The position numbers and the translations under genes were made by a program. The notes beneath the pieces were generated by a model that was not told the origin of the DNA, did no database searches, and saw only the letters and a program-made list of their open reading frames with translations. From assembly GCF_900090295.1 (NCBI RefSeq), contig NZ_LT607753.1, forward strand, positions 4,278,001 through 4,342,000: a DNA stretch of 64,000 nt, in the 5' to 3' direction. Shown here piece by piece: positions 1 to 10,736 of the stretch (position 1 is its first letter; every line of letters begins with the position of its first letter). The DNA comes from Micromonospora coxensis (GTDB lineage: Bacteria > Actinomycetota > Actinomycetes > Mycobacteriales > Micromonosporaceae).

Positions 1-518
1 TCAACACCGACTTCGGCCTGATCAACAACCTGTTCGGGCTCGGGGTGGACTGGTTCGGCGAGACCTGGTCGGCCCGGATCGCGGTGCTGCTGGTCCAGCT
101 CTGGCTCGGCTACCCGTACATGTTCCTGGTGGCCACCGGCGCGCTCCAGGCCATCCCGAAGGAGCTGACCGAGGCCACCTCGGTCGACGGGGCGTCGCCC
201 TTCCAGTCGTTCAAGGCGGTCACCCTGCCGCTGCTGCTGGTGGCGATCTCGCCGCTGCTGATCGCGTCGTTCGCGTACAACTTCAACAACTTCAACGCGA
301 TCTACCTGACCACCGAGGGTGGGCCCTTCCCGGCGGACAACCCGACGGCCGGCGCCACCGACCTGTTGATCACGTACACGTACCGGCTGGCCTTCGGCGC
401 CCAGGGCGCCGAGTACGGCCTGGCCGCCGCCGTCTCGATCTTCATCTTCACGATCGTGGCGACGGTGTCGGCGATCAGCTTCTCGCGGACCCGCAAGCAG
501 GAGGAGGTGTACTCGTGA
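1..518 (+). CDS. Sugar ABC transporter permease, MalF type (3' part only)
   Basis: C-terminal part of an inner-membrane permease of a carbohydrate ABC importer; the gene begins before the window and its frame is open from base 3. The conserved cytoplasmic EAA loop that docks on the ATPase is visible (EATSVDGASPFQSFKAVTLP), followed by a membrane segment (LLLVAISPLLIASFAYNF) and a last membrane segment ending in a basic tail, FSRTRKQEEVYS. The FNNFNAIYLTTEGGP stretch before the last helix is typical of MalF-like subunits. The stop overlaps the GTG start of the next permease by 4 bases, so the two are translationally coupled as the usual MalF-MalG pair. The amylase downstream supports maltose/maltodextrin as substrate; that is inferred from context. 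Confidence 0.9.
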   Translation, partial: NTDFGLINNLFGLGVDWFGETWSARIAVLLVQLWLGYPYMFLVATGALQAIPKELTEATSVDGASPFQSFKAVTLPLLLVAISPLLIASFAYNFNNFNAIYLTTEGGPFPADNPTAGATDLLITYTYRLAFGAQGAEYGLAAAVSIFIFTIVATVSAISFSRTRKQEEVYS

Positions 519-1414
519 GCACGTACGCGGACGCCCCGGTCGCCAACCGCAACGTCAAGGGCAAATCCAGGAACCGCTGGTTCACCCAGGTGGGGTGGCG
601 GCACCTGGTCGGGGTGCTGGCCGTGGCGTTCAGCCTCTTCCCGATCCTGTTCGTCCTCTCGGCGGCGCTCAACCCGCTCGGCACCCTCTCCTCCACCGAG
701 CTGGTGCCGACCGGCGCGTCGATGGAGAACTTCACCAACCTGTTCGAGCGGACCGCCTTCGGGCACTGGTTCCTCAACTCGCTGCTGCTCGCCGGGGTGG
801 CCAGCTTCGCGTCGATCTTCCTGTCGGCGCTGGCGGCGTACGCCTTCTCCCGGATGCGCTTCGCCGGCCGCCGGGTCGGGCTGCTGTCGCTGCTGCTGAT
901 CCAGATGTTCCCGCAGTTCCTGGCGATCGTGGCGATCTTCCTGATCTTCACCACGGTCACCGACCTGTGGCCGGCGATCGGCTTCAACACCCCGTGGGGC
1001 CTGTTCCTGCTCTACATGGGCGCGGCGCTCGGGGCGAACACCTGGCTGATGAAGGGCTTCTTCGACACCCTGCCGAAGGAGCTGGACGAGTCCGCGACCA
1101 TGGACGGCGCCTCGCACGCCCAGGTCTTCTTCCGGATCATGCTGCCGCTGGTGGCGCCGATCCTGGCGGTGACCGGCCTGCTCGCCTTCATCGGCTCGAT
1201 CAACGAGTTCCTGATCGCCAACGTGTTCCTCACCAACACCAACTCGAAGACCCTCGCGGTCGGCATGTTCGGCCTGGTGGCCGGTGAGCGCAACAACAAC
1301 TTCGGGATCTTCGCGGCGGGCACCCTGCTCACCGCCATCCCGACGGTGCTGGTGTTCCAGCTCCTCCAGCGCTACATCGTCTCCGGCCTCACCGCCGGAG
1401 CCGTCAAGGGCTGA
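515..1414 (+). CDS. Sugar ABC transporter permease, MalG type
   Basis: Second permease of a maltose/maltodextrin-type ABC importer, 299 aa, about the family's normal length. Six hydrophobic segments are visible; the EAA loop is present (ELDESATMDGASHAQVFFR) and the protein ends SGLTAGAVKG, the typical MalG C-terminus that reaches into the transporter gate. The start is GTG, overlapping the upstream stop (GTGA), with a GAGGAGG ribosome site inside the end of the upstream gene. Binding protein and regulator would lie to the left of the window; the ATPase is probably a shared MsiK-type protein elsewhere, as is usual in actinobacteria (family knowledge, not seen here). Confidence 0.92.
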   Translation: MSTYADAPVANRNVKGKSRNRWFTQVGWRHLVGVLAVAFSLFPILFVLSAALNPLGTLSSTELVPTGASMENFTNLFERTAFGHWFLNSLLLAGVASFASIFLSALAAYAFSRMRFAGRRVGLLSLLLIQMFPQFLAIVAIFLIFTTVTDLWPAIGFNTPWGLFLLYMGAALGANTWLMKGFFDTLPKELDESATMDGASHAQVFFRIMLPLVAPILAVTGLLAFIGSINEFLIANVFLTNTNSKTLAVGMFGLVAGERNNNFGIFAAGTLLTAIPTVLVFQLLQRYIVSGLTAGAVKG

Positions 1415-1686
1415 ATCGGAGGGGTGGTCGCTCTCCGCGGAGGGCGAGGTCGGTGGTCCGGGTCCGTCCGGGCCACTGACCGGTGGCCGGGTACGTGCGG
1501 CCACCGACCGGCGGGCCGGGTCCGACCCGGCCGGCGGGTCGGGTCCGCACGGGTCCGGCCGCCCACCCCGACGAGCAACGCTGCGGCAAGGGCGTCGGCG
1601 TCGACGACGTACACCGGAGCAGTTCCGGGCCGACCGGGTGGTCGTCCCCTCTCCTCCTCGTACCTCGTACCCGAAAGGTTCGTGCC

Positions 1687-3501
1687 ATGTCCCTGCAGCC
1701 GCACCACGACGGATCCGCCACCTACGTCCCGGAGCAGGAGCCGGCGCTCGGGCAGACCGTGCCGGTCTTCGTCCGCGTCCCGGCCGGCGCCGACGTCCGC
1801 CAGGTGCACGTCCGGACGACCGGGGACGGCGAGCCCCGCTTCGCCGAGGCCGTCGTCGACCGCACCGAGGGCGGTGACGTCTGGTGGCGGGCCGACGTCG
1901 AGGTCCGCAACCCGGTCAGCAACTACCGGTTCATGCTCTCCGGCACGAAGGGGTACCGCTGGCTCAACGCCGCCGGCCTGGTCGCCCACGACGTGCCCGA
2001 CAACGGTGACTTCAAGCTGGTCAGCTACGCCCCGCCGCCGGCCTGGGCGCGGGACGCGGTGATCTACCAGATCTTCCCGGACCGGTTCGCCCGCTCCGCC
2101 GCCGCCGACTCGCGCACCGCGCCGGACTGGGCGATCCCCTGCGACTGGGACACCCCGGTCATCGGGCGCGGACCGGAGACGCCGCACCAGTTCTACGGCG
2201 GCGACCTGGACGGCATCACCGAGCGCCTGGACCACCTGGCCCGGCTCGGCGTCAACACCCTCTACCTCACCCCGGTCTTCCCGGCCCGCTCCAACCACCG
2301 GTACGACGCCGCCAGCTTCGACACCGTCGACCCGCTGCTCGGCGGCGACGCCGCGCTGGCCCGGCTCGCCGACGCGGTGCACGCCCGGGGCTGGCGGCTG
2401 CTCGGTGACATCACCAGCAATCACACCGGCGACGCCCACCAGTGGTTCACCGCCGCCGTCAGCGACGTCACCGCCCCCGAGCGGGAGCTGTACTACTTCG
2501 ACCTGGCCGGCGGCTCGGACTACGAGTCCTGGAACGGGGTCAAGTCGCTGCCGAAGCTGAACTGGGGCAGCGCCGAGCTGCGCCGCCGCTTCGCCACCGC
2601 CGAGGACTCGCTGCTGCGCCGCTGGCTGCGCCCGCCGTACGCCCTGGACGGCTGGCGGGTCGACGTGGCGAACATGACCGGCCGGCGCGCCGCGGACGCG
2701 TACACCCACGAGGTGGCCCGGCTGCTGCGCGAGGTGGTGGCCGAGACCCGCCGCGACGGGCTGCTGCTCGCCGAGCACGGGCACGACCACACCGGTGACC
2801 TGGACCGCGACGGCTGGCACGGCACGATGAACTACGTCGGCTTCACCGACCCGGTCTGGTCCTGGCTGCGGCACGGCGAGGAGCCGGTGCCGAACTTCCT
2901 CGGCACCCCCGGCGGGGTGTGCCGGCGGGACGCCGACGCGGTGCTGGCGACCATGAACACCTACCGGTCGCTGATCTCCTGGCGGTCGTACACGCACTCC
3001 TGGCAGCTGCTCGGCTCGCACGACTCGGCCCGGATCCGCACCGTGGTCGGTGACGCGGCCCGGCAGGAGGTGGCCGCCGGTCTGCTCGCCACCATGCCGG
3101 GCACCCCGGTGGTCTTCGCCGGTGACGAGCTGGGGCTGACCGGCACCAACGGCGAGGGCTCGCGCACCCCGATGCCGTGGCACCGGCCGCAGAGCTGGGA
3201 CCGGGCGACCTTCGCCGCGTACCAGGGGCTGCTGGCGCTGCGCCGCGACGAGCCGGCGCTGCGCCACGGCGGCCTGCGCTGGGTGCACGCCGACGCCGAC
3301 ACGCTGGTCTTCCTCCGCGAGGCTCCCACCGGCTCGGTGCTGGTGCTGGCCCGCCGGGCGCCGGGCGCCCCGGTCCGGCTGGCCGGCCTGCCGGCCGGGG
3401 AGAACGCCTACGGCGGCGCGCCCGCCCTGCGCCCGGACGCCGACGGCGTGGTCACCCTGCCGGGTGACGGCCCCACCTTCCAGGTCTGGCGCCTGGTCTG
3501 A
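1687..3501 (+). CDS. Cytoplasmic GH13 alpha-glucan hydrolase (neopullulanase/alpha-amylase type)
   Basis: 604 aa, no signal peptide, so it should hydrolyse imported maltodextrins in the cytoplasm. Residues 1-115 look like an N-terminal beta domain of CBM34 type; the (beta/alpha)8 barrel follows with all four GH13 motifs: DITSNHTGD (from about residue 241), GWRVDVANM with the nucleophile Asp326, LLAEHGHD with the general acid Glu363, and GSHDSAR with the stabilising Asp446. A small C-terminal beta domain ends the protein. I chose ATG 1687 (GAAAGG about 9 bases upstream) because the frame upstream, open from 1483, encodes a biased Arg/Gly/Pro string without domain similarity. It follows the sugar permeases by 272 bp and may be co-transcribed. 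Exact specificity cannot be read. Confidence 0.9.
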   Translation: MSLQPHHDGSATYVPEQEPALGQTVPVFVRVPAGADVRQVHVRTTGDGEPRFAEAVVDRTEGGDVWWRADVEVRNPVSNYRFMLSGTKGYRWLNAAGLVAHDVPDNGDFKLVSYAPPPAWARDAVIYQIFPDRFARSAAADSRTAPDWAIPCDWDTPVIGRGPETPHQFYGGDLDGITERLDHLARLGVNTLYLTPVFPARSNHRYDAASFDTVDPLLGGDAALARLADAVHARGWRLLGDITSNHTGDAHQWFTAAVSDVTAPERELYYFDLAGGSDYESWNGVKSLPKLNWGSAELRRRFATAEDSLLRRWLRPPYALDGWRVDVANMTGRRAADAYTHEVARLLREVVAETRRDGLLLAEHGHDHTGDLDRDGWHGTMNYVGFTDPVWSWLRHGEEPVPNFLGTPGGVCRRDADAVLATMNTYRSLISWRSYTHSWQLLGSHDSARIRTVVGDAARQEVAAGLLATMPGTPVVFAGDELGLTGTNGEGSRTPMPWHRPQSWDRATFAAYQGLLALRRDEPALRHGGLRWVHADADTLVFLREAPTGSVLVLARRAPGAPVRLAGLPAGENAYGGAPALRPDADGVVTLPGDGPTFQVWRLV

Positions 3502-3618
3502 GACGCCCCCGGCCGGGTCGCGGACGACCCGTGGCCCGGCCGGCCGGGCCGCCGTCGAGATCACGGATCGGAGACGGCCGGCCGGCCCACTACTACAAAC
3601 CGTCGTTGGTAGGGGAGG

Positions 3619-3969
3619 ATGGCCCCCGTGGAAGCTCTTCGACTCGTACTCCTCTACGTCCATCTGATCGGGTTCGCGCTGCTGCTCGGCGGCGCCGTCG
3701 CCCAGTACGTCGGCGGCCGGCTGCGGATCAACGCGGCCATGCTCTGGGGCGCGGTGATCCAGCTGATCACCGGCATCGGCCTCTCCGCGCCGCTGCGCGA
3801 CGGTGACGAGCCGGCCCCCGCGAAACTTGTTACCAAGTTGGTGCTGGCCCTGCTGATCTTTGTCATGGTCTTCTTCTCCCGTAAGCGGGAGCAGGTGGCC
3901 CGCGGCCACTTCCTCGCGATCATCGGGTTGACCCTGGTCACCGCCGCCGTGGCGGTCTTCTGGCGGTAG
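3619..3969 (+). CDS. Small four-helix membrane protein, unknown function
   Basis: 116 aa. Hydrophobic segments at roughly residues 8-30, 42-58, 68-86 and 98-115 suggest four membrane helices, with a short charged loop (REQVARG type) between the last two. A clear AGGGGAGG ribosome site lies just before the ATG. I recognise no catalytic motif; small integral membrane proteins of this shape are common in actinobacteria with no assigned role. It lies alone, 117 bp after the amylase and about 250 bp before the nucleoside transporter operon, on the same strand as both. Confidence 0.75.
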   Translation: MAPVEALRLVLLYVHLIGFALLLGGAVAQYVGGRLRINAAMLWGAVIQLITGIGLSAPLRDGDEPAPAKLVTKLVLALLIFVMVFFSRKREQVARGHFLAIIGLTLVTAAVAVFWR

Positions 3970-4226
3970 TCCGCCGGAGCTGTCCGGGGGTCGCCGGAAA
4001 GGGACGTACGGGACACCCGCAGGGTCACTCGCCAGTACGGTGAGTGATCTGCCCCACGCCACGGTCACACCCGGATAACAGGCGCTCAACAGTCGTGCAC
4101 GATTGTCGGCCGGTGGTCGGGCGCGGGCGTACGCTCCCGTCCGTAACGTGGGATGCCGGCAGCACAGCGCTCGTCGGTCAAAGGCTGCCACCGCATCAAC
4201 CGCGGTGAGCAATGGAAGGAGACGTC

Positions 4227-5312
4227 TTGCGCTCTGTGCGTGGGATGCGGATCGCCTCCGCCTTCGTGGCGGGTGGGCTCGTGCTGGGCGCCGCCGCGTG
4301 TGGTGAGGCTCCCGAGGACGACAACAACGCCGGCACCGGCGGCAAGAAGTACAGCGCCTGCATGGTGACCGACGTCGGTGGCATCGACGACAAGTCCTTC
4401 AACACCTCCGCCTGGAAGGGCCTTCAGGAGGCGAAGAAGGAGAACGACAACATCGACATCAAGTACGTCGCGTCCAAGGCCGAGGCGGACTACGAGGTCA
4501 ACCTGACCGGGTACGTCAACCAGAAGTGCGACTTCATCCTGGCCGTCGGTGGCCTGATGGGTGACGCGACCGGCAAGATCGCGAAGGCGAACCCGAACCA
4601 GCAGTTCGCGATCGTCGACGCGAAGCTGCCGGAGACGAACGTCTACCCGATGCAGTTCGACACCGCCCAGGCCGCCTTCCAGGCCGGCTACCTGGCCGCC
4701 GGGATGAGCAAGACCGGCAAGGTCGGCACCTACGGTGGCCTGCCGATCCCGCCGGTGACCATCTTCATGGACGGCTACGCCGACGGCGTCGCGTACTACA
4801 ACAAGGCCAAGGGCAAGAACGTCCAGGTCCTGGGTTGGGACAAGGCGACCCAGAAGGGTTCCTTCACCAACGACTTCCAGAAGCAGGACGAGGGCAAGAA
4901 GGTCTCCGACGCGCTGGTCGCCCAGGGCGCGGACATCATCATGCCGGTCGCCGGCGGCGCCGGCCTGGGCACCACCTCCGCGGCCAAGGCCTCGGGCGGC
5001 AAGTACTCGGTCATCTGGGTCGACGTCGACGGCTGCGAGAGCACCCCGGACTGCTCGGCGCTGCTGACCACCGTCGTGAAGAACATCCCGGACGCCGTCA
5101 AGGAGGCCGTGCTCAAGGCCGCCGGTGGCGAGAAGCTGCAGGCCACCCCGGGCTTCGTCGGCAACCTGGCGAACAACGGCGTCTCGATCGCCCCGTACCA
5201 CGAGTTCGACAGCAAGGTCCCGGCCGAGCTGAAGGCCGAGGTCGAGAAGATCAAGGCCGACATCGCCGCCGGCACCATCACGGTCACCTCGAAGGCCCAG
5301 CCGACCAAGTGA
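4227..5312 (+). CDS. BMP-family nucleoside-binding lipoprotein of an ABC importer
   Basis: Extracellular substrate-binding lipoprotein of the BmpA/PnrA (Med) family, which bind purine and pyrimidine nucleosides. The frame is open from ATG 4212, but an AAGGAGA ribosome site sits inside that extension and the TTG at 4227 gives a clean type II signal peptide: MRSVRGMR, a hydrophobic core, then the lipobox LGAAAC. The mature protein starts with an Asp/Asn-rich linker and the family's DVGGIDDKSFN motif, and later has GGLMGDATG and PVAGGAG. Length (361 aa) fits the family. It heads an operon with the ATPase and two permeases; a hairpin after the gene (5376-5431) may make the binding protein more abundant than the membrane parts. 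Confidence 0.93.
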   Translation: MRSVRGMRIASAFVAGGLVLGAAACGEAPEDDNNAGTGGKKYSACMVTDVGGIDDKSFNTSAWKGLQEAKKENDNIDIKYVASKAEADYEVNLTGYVNQKCDFILAVGGLMGDATGKIAKANPNQQFAIVDAKLPETNVYPMQFDTAQAAFQAGYLAAGMSKTGKVGTYGGLPIPPVTIFMDGYADGVAYYNKAKGKNVQVLGWDKATQKGSFTNDFQKQDEGKKVSDALVAQGADIIMPVAGGAGLGTTSAAKASGGKYSVIWVDVDGCESTPDCSALLTTVVKNIPDAVKEAVLKAAGGEKLQATPGFVGNLANNGVSIAPYHEFDSKVPAELKAEVEKIKADIAAGTITVTSKAQPTK

Positions 5313-5375
5313 CCGCCTCCCCGGCCGCCGCGATGGGATCATCGGCAGCGGAGGCCGGCGGGCACCAGGCATGAC

Positions 5376-5431
5376 GATCGGCCGCCTCGGCCCACGTGGG
5401 GTAGAACCCACGGACGCCGGGGCGGCCGATC
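5376..5431 (+). terminator. Intra-operon hairpin between lipoprotein and ATPase genes
   Basis: Outer arms GATCGGCCGCC (5376-5386) and GGCGGCCGATC (5421-5431) pair perfectly over 11 bp; an inner hairpin CGTGGG/CCCACG (5395-5400, 5407-5412) sits in the loop. No U-run follows. It could be a partial terminator or 3'-end stabiliser that raises the level of the binding-protein message, common in ABC operons; this role is inferred. Confidence 0.5.
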
Positions 5432-5515
5432 CGCTCCACCGGCCGGCCCACCCCGTCGGGCGGCCGGCCCACCGGCAGCTACGCTGCACCATCGCTCGCA
5501 CTCCAGGAGGTTGCG

Positions 5516-7116
<1,601 letters not shown>

Positions 7117-7120
<4 letters not shown>

Positions 7121-8439
7121 CCCACTCCAACCCGGCGTCGGGCTCCCCGGACAAGGAGCCGGCGACCGAGGCGGCGCAGGCCGAGGCCGCCGGTGCGAAC
7201 CGCGCGACGACCATGACCGCCCCGAAGCGCCCCGACGAGCCCCGTCCCTCGCTGGGCCGGCTCTTCCTGGAGAACCTCTGGGCCGCCAACACGGTCACCG
7301 TGACGGTGCTCGCGCTGCTGTTGGCGATGCTGTTCGGCGCGGTCCTGATCATCGTGTCGGACCCGGAGGTGCTGGCCACCTACGGCTACATCACCGCCCG
7401 TCCGGCGGACGCGCTCAACGCCAGCTGGACGGTGGTCAGCGAGGCGTACGCGAACCTGTTCAAGGGCGCGGTCTTCGACCCGGACGCCTCCGGGTTCTCC
7501 GCGGCGATGGGCCCGATCTCCGAGACGCTCACCTACACCGCGCCGCTGGTCTTCACCGGCCTGTCGGTCGCGCTCGCCTTCCGCGGCGGCCTGTTCAACA
7601 TCGGCGCGCAGGGGCAGGCGACGATGGGCGTCATCCTGGCCGCCGTCGCCGGCTTCGCGCTGCCGCTGCCGCCGGTGGTGCACCTGATCGTCGCCCTGAT
7701 CGCCGGCGCGATCGGCGGCGCGGTCTGGGGCTTCATCCCGGGCATCCTCAAGGCGCGCACCGGCGCGCACGAGGTGATCAACACGATCATGCTCAACTAC
7801 GTCGCGGTGTACTTCCTGTCCTGGGTGATCATCCAGAACGGCGTGCAGAACCCGGAGCGGGCGGACGCGATCAGCAAGCCGGTCGACTCCTCCGCCCAGC
7901 TGCCCCGGCTGCTCGGTGACGACCTGCGGGTGCACGCCGGCATCCTGCTCGCGGTGCTGGCCACCTGGTTCGTCGCGTGGCTGCTCAACCGCTCCACGCT
8001 CGGCTTCGAGCTGCGCGCGGTCGGCGCCAACCCGGACGCCGCCCGGACCGCCGGCATCAGCGTCACCAAGACGTACGTGCTGGTGATGGCGATCGCCGGT
8101 CTGCTCGCCGGCCTCGGCGGCAGCCAGATGGTGCTCGGTTCGACCGCGAACGCGCTGACCCCGCTGGTCGTCGCGCAGATCGGCTTCGACGGCATCCTGG
8201 TGGCGCTGCTCGGCCGGGTGAAGCCGTGGGGCGTGCTGCTGGCGGCGCTGCTCTTCGGCGCGCTCCAGGCCGGCGGCAACCGGATGCAGTCGTACTCCGG
8301 GATCTCGTTGGAGCTGGTCACCGTCCTCCAGGCGCTGATCGTCATCTTCATCGCCGCACCGGCCCTGGTGAAGGCGATCTTCCAGCTCCGGGCCGCCCGC
8401 GCGGCCCGGCTGCAGACGAGCCTCGCGAAGGGCTGGTGA
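7117..8439 (+). CDS. BMP-type nucleoside ABC importer permease 1
   Basis: 440-aa integral membrane permease of the branched-chain amino acid/ribose-type BPD_transp_2 superfamily, corresponding to the larger (YufP-like) permease of nucleoside importers. After a polar N-terminus of about 45 residues it has 8-10 hydrophobic segments, a periplasmic loop of about 60 residues after the first helix, the [11 protein letters not shown] motif that marks this family, and the cytoplasmic coupling loop around [17 protein letters not shown]. It overlaps the ATPase stop by 4 bases and is followed three bases later by the second permease. Confidence 0.92.
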
Positions 8440-8442
8440 GGC

Positions 8443-9723
8443 ATGTCCACCATGGCTGTTCCCGACGTCGCCACCGCCACGGTCGACGAGGGCTTCTGGA
8501 CGCGCAACCGCAAGGTCGGCGCGGCCCTGCTGGCGCTGGGCGTGCTGGCCGCGGTGCTCTTCGGGGCGCTCGCCACCGACCAGCAGGCCCGTTTCACCCT
8601 CAGCGAGACCGAGGGCGGCGCGGCGCTGGAGATCAACGGCACGATCGGCGCGATCCTGTTCGGCGTGATCGCCGCCGCGGCCGGCGGCGCGCTGCTGGCC
8701 GGGGTGCCGAAGCGCTGGTTCACCCTGGTGCTCGGCGTCGGGCTGGTCACCTTCGTGCTCAGCTTCCTCTGCTGGCAGGTCTCCGCCGCCCCCGAGGGCC
8801 GCAACTTCATGCCGATGGTCAACATCGTGCGGGGCACGTTCATCCTGGCCCTGCCGCTGATCTTCGGCGCGCTGGCCGGCGTGCTCTGCGAGCGCTCCGG
8901 CGTGGTGAACGTGGCGATCGAGGGCCAGCTGCTGATGGGCGCCTTCAGCGGCGCGCTCTTCGGCAGCCTGTTCAACAGCGTGTGGGTGGGCCTGGTCGCC
9001 GCGGCGATCGGTGGCGCGTTCATCTCGCTGCTGCTGGCCGTCTTCGCCATCCGCTACCTGGTCGACCAGGTGGTCATGGGCGTCGTGCTCAACCTGCTGG
9101 CGGTCGGCATCACCGGCTTCCTCTACGAGCGGCTGATGCAGACCAACGCGGAGAAGTACAACAGCGCGCCCCGCTTCACCAACTGGGAGATCCCGCTGCT
9201 GGAGGACATCCCGGTGATCGGGCCGGCGCTGTTCCGCGGCAACCTCTTCCTCTACCTCGGCCTGCTGCTGGTGCTGGTCATCCACATCGCGCTGTTCCGT
9301 ACCCGGTGGGGTCTGCGGACCCGCTCGGTCGGCGAGCACCCGACCGCGGCGGACACCCTCGGCGTCAAGGTGCTGGGGCTGCGCTACCGCAACGTGCTGC
9401 TGGCCGGTGTCGTCGCCGGCATCGGTGGCGCCTCGTACACGCTGGCGCTGTACAGCTTCACCAAGAACATGATCGGCGGTAAGGGCTTCATCGCCCTCGC
9501 CGCGCTGATCTTCGGCCGGTGGAGCCCGACCGGCGCGCTGCTGGCGGCGCTCTTCTTCGGCTTCGCCGACCAGCTCGCCACCTACCTCGGCGCGATCGGC
9601 AGCAGCATCCCCAGCCAGTTCCTGGCGATGCTGCCCTACCTGGCGACGATCCTGGCCGTGGCCGGCCTGGTCGGCCGGGTCCGGGCGCCCGCGGCGGACG
9701 GCAAGCCGTACGTCAAGGGCTGA
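8443..9723 (+). CDS. BMP-type nucleoside ABC importer permease 2
   Basis: 426 aa, the second (YufQ-like) permease. It carries the family motif GVVNVAIEGQLLMGAF and the coupling loop SVGEHPTAADTLGVKV. Compared with the usual ~320-aa partner it has about 110 extra N-terminal residues with three additional hydrophobic segments, a form seen in several actinobacterial copies. ATG 8443 is chosen because it follows the upstream stop by three bases; a second in-frame ATG five codons on is possible. The operon ends at the hairpin beginning at 9732. Confidence 0.92.
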   Translation: MSTMAVPDVATATVDEGFWTRNRKVGAALLALGVLAAVLFGALATDQQARFTLSETEGGAALEINGTIGAILFGVIAAAAGGALLAGVPKRWFTLVLGVGLVTFVLSFLCWQVSAAPEGRNFMPMVNIVRGTFILALPLIFGALAGVLCERSGVVNVAIEGQLLMGAFSGALFGSLFNSVWVGLVAAAIGGAFISLLLAVFAIRYLVDQVVMGVVLNLLAVGITGFLYERLMQTNAEKYNSAPRFTNWEIPLLEDIPVIGPALFRGNLFLYLGLLLVLVIHIALFRTRWGLRTRSVGEHPTAADTLGVKVLGLRYRNVLLAGVVAGIGGASYTLALYSFTKNMIGGKGFIALAALIFGRWSPTGALLAALFFGFADQLATYLGAIGSSIPSQFLAMLPYLATILAVAGLVGRVRAPAADGKPYVKG

Positions 9724-9731
9724 CGCGTACC

Positions 9732-9776
9732 GACGATCCGTGCCCGGTGGGGAGTTCCCCGCCGGGCACGGTCGTC
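9732..9776 (+). terminator. Terminator hairpin of the nucleoside importer operon
   Basis: GACGATCCGTGCCCGGTGGGG pairs with CCCCGCCGGGCACGGTCGTC (about 20 bp, one bulged T and one G-U pair) around a 4-base loop (AGTT), 8 bases after the stop codon of the last permease. No U-tract, as is common in high-GC actinobacteria. Confidence 0.75.
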
Positions 9777-9873
9777 TCCGGCCATCGGCCGCCCCGGCCC
9801 ACCGGCGGTGTCGACGGCCACCGGAGGGGACCCTTCCCGCGTCCGACCAGGCCGACTTCGGCAGAATGGTGGG

Positions 9874-10581
9874 ATGACCGACATCGACTGGGAGCGGCTG
9901 CGGGCCGCCGCCACCGAGGTGATGCGGCACGCGTACGTGCCGTACTCCAAGTTCCCGGTCGGCGCGGCCGCCCTGGTCGACGACGGGCGGATCGTGGTCG
10001 GCTGCAACGTGGAGAACGCCGGCTACGGCGTCACTCTCTGCGCCGAGTGCGGCGTCGTGTCGTCGCTGCACGCCACCGGGGGCGGCCGGCTGGTCGCCAT
10101 GTCCTGCGTCGACGCCACCGGCGAGCCGCTGATGCCCTGCGGCCGGTGCCGGCAGCTGCTCTGGGAGAACGGCGGCCCGGAGTGCCTGGTGGAGACGAAG
10201 GGCCGGCCGCTGCGGATGGCCGAGCTGCTGCCGCACGCCTTCGACGTGGCCGACATCGAGGCGGTCACCGGGGAGCACCCCGTCCCGGTGGTGCCCGACC
10301 GGCTGGCCGCCTGGCGGGGCCGGGGCACCGTCTTCGTCCACCCCGACATGTCCGCCGGGCAGCAGGTGTGGACGGCGTACTGGGAGCGGTCCGCCGGTGA
10401 CGAGGGCGCCGAGACCGGCGTGCTGGAGGAGGGGCCCAGCTGGGACGACCCGGCCGAGGCGATCACCTGGGGGCTGGCGCGGACGCCGCGCGTGGTGGTG
10501 GTGGACGCGTCGGGCACCATCTTCTGGGCCGGTGAGGGGGAGCCACCGATGGAGGTTCCGCTCCGCTGGTCTGCTTCTTGA
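9874..10581 (+). CDS. cdd: Cytidine deaminase with an extra C-terminal domain
   Basis: Zinc hydrolase that deaminates cytidine/deoxycytidine to uridine/deoxyuridine. The tetrameric-type core is in residues 1-130: GCNVENAG at 43-50, the zinc motif CAE with Cys56 and catalytic Glu58, and PCGRCRQ with Cys89 and Cys92. Normal homologues are about 130 aa; this one has 235 because a further ~85 residues (from about 148) follow. The extra part has conserved-looking motifs (VFVHPDMSAGQQVW, LEEGPSWDDPAEAITWG, VVVVDASGTIFWAGEG) and is not Pro-rich linker. An upstream in-frame GTG (9808) would add 22 biased residues; ATG 9874, probably leaderless or nearly so, is preferred. It sits between the nucleoside importer and deoA, matching a pyrimidine salvage role. 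Confidence 0.88.
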   Translation: MTDIDWERLRAAATEVMRHAYVPYSKFPVGAAALVDDGRIVVGCNVENAGYGVTLCAECGVVSSLHATGGGRLVAMSCVDATGEPLMPCGRCRQLLWENGGPECLVETKGRPLRMAELLPHAFDVADIEAVTGEHPVPVVPDRLAAWRGRGTVFVHPDMSAGQQVWTAYWERSAGDEGAETGVLEEGPSWDDPAEAITWGLARTPRVVVVDASGTIFWAGEGEPPMEVPLRWSAS

Positions 10582-10586
10582 GCTCG

Positions 10587-10663
10587 GGGGATCGGGCCGA
10601 CGGCGACCCGGCTCCGGGCGGTCAGGCTTGATCCCTCCGCCGGTCACCGTCGGCCCGATCCCC
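10587..10663 (+). terminator. Long hairpin with conserved 25-nt loop (copy A), downstream of cdd
   Basis: A 17-bp perfect stem (10587-10603 with 10647-10663; outer end GGGGATCGGG) plus four further pairs encloses a loop containing a 25-nt segment at 10612-10636 (core GGCGGTCAGGCTTGATCC). The same 25 nt occur, on the other strand, in the loop of the hairpin at 34355-34426, whose stem sequence is unrelated. It starts 5 bases after the cdd stop, so a terminator or 3'-end element is likely. Confidence 0.75.
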
Positions 10664-10736
10664 GGCGGTTCCGGCCCGTGCGGCGGTGCGGCCTGGTGCC
10701 CGACGCGACTTTCGATCTATCTGATGGGACTCAAAG

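Noticed and set aside
1372..4212. Very long reverse-strand open frame (946 codons) over the amylase
   Set aside because: Shadow of the + strand genes in GC-rich DNA: composition is Arg/Gly/Pro/Val-biased, no domain is recognisable, and the + strand has complete GH13 motifs.
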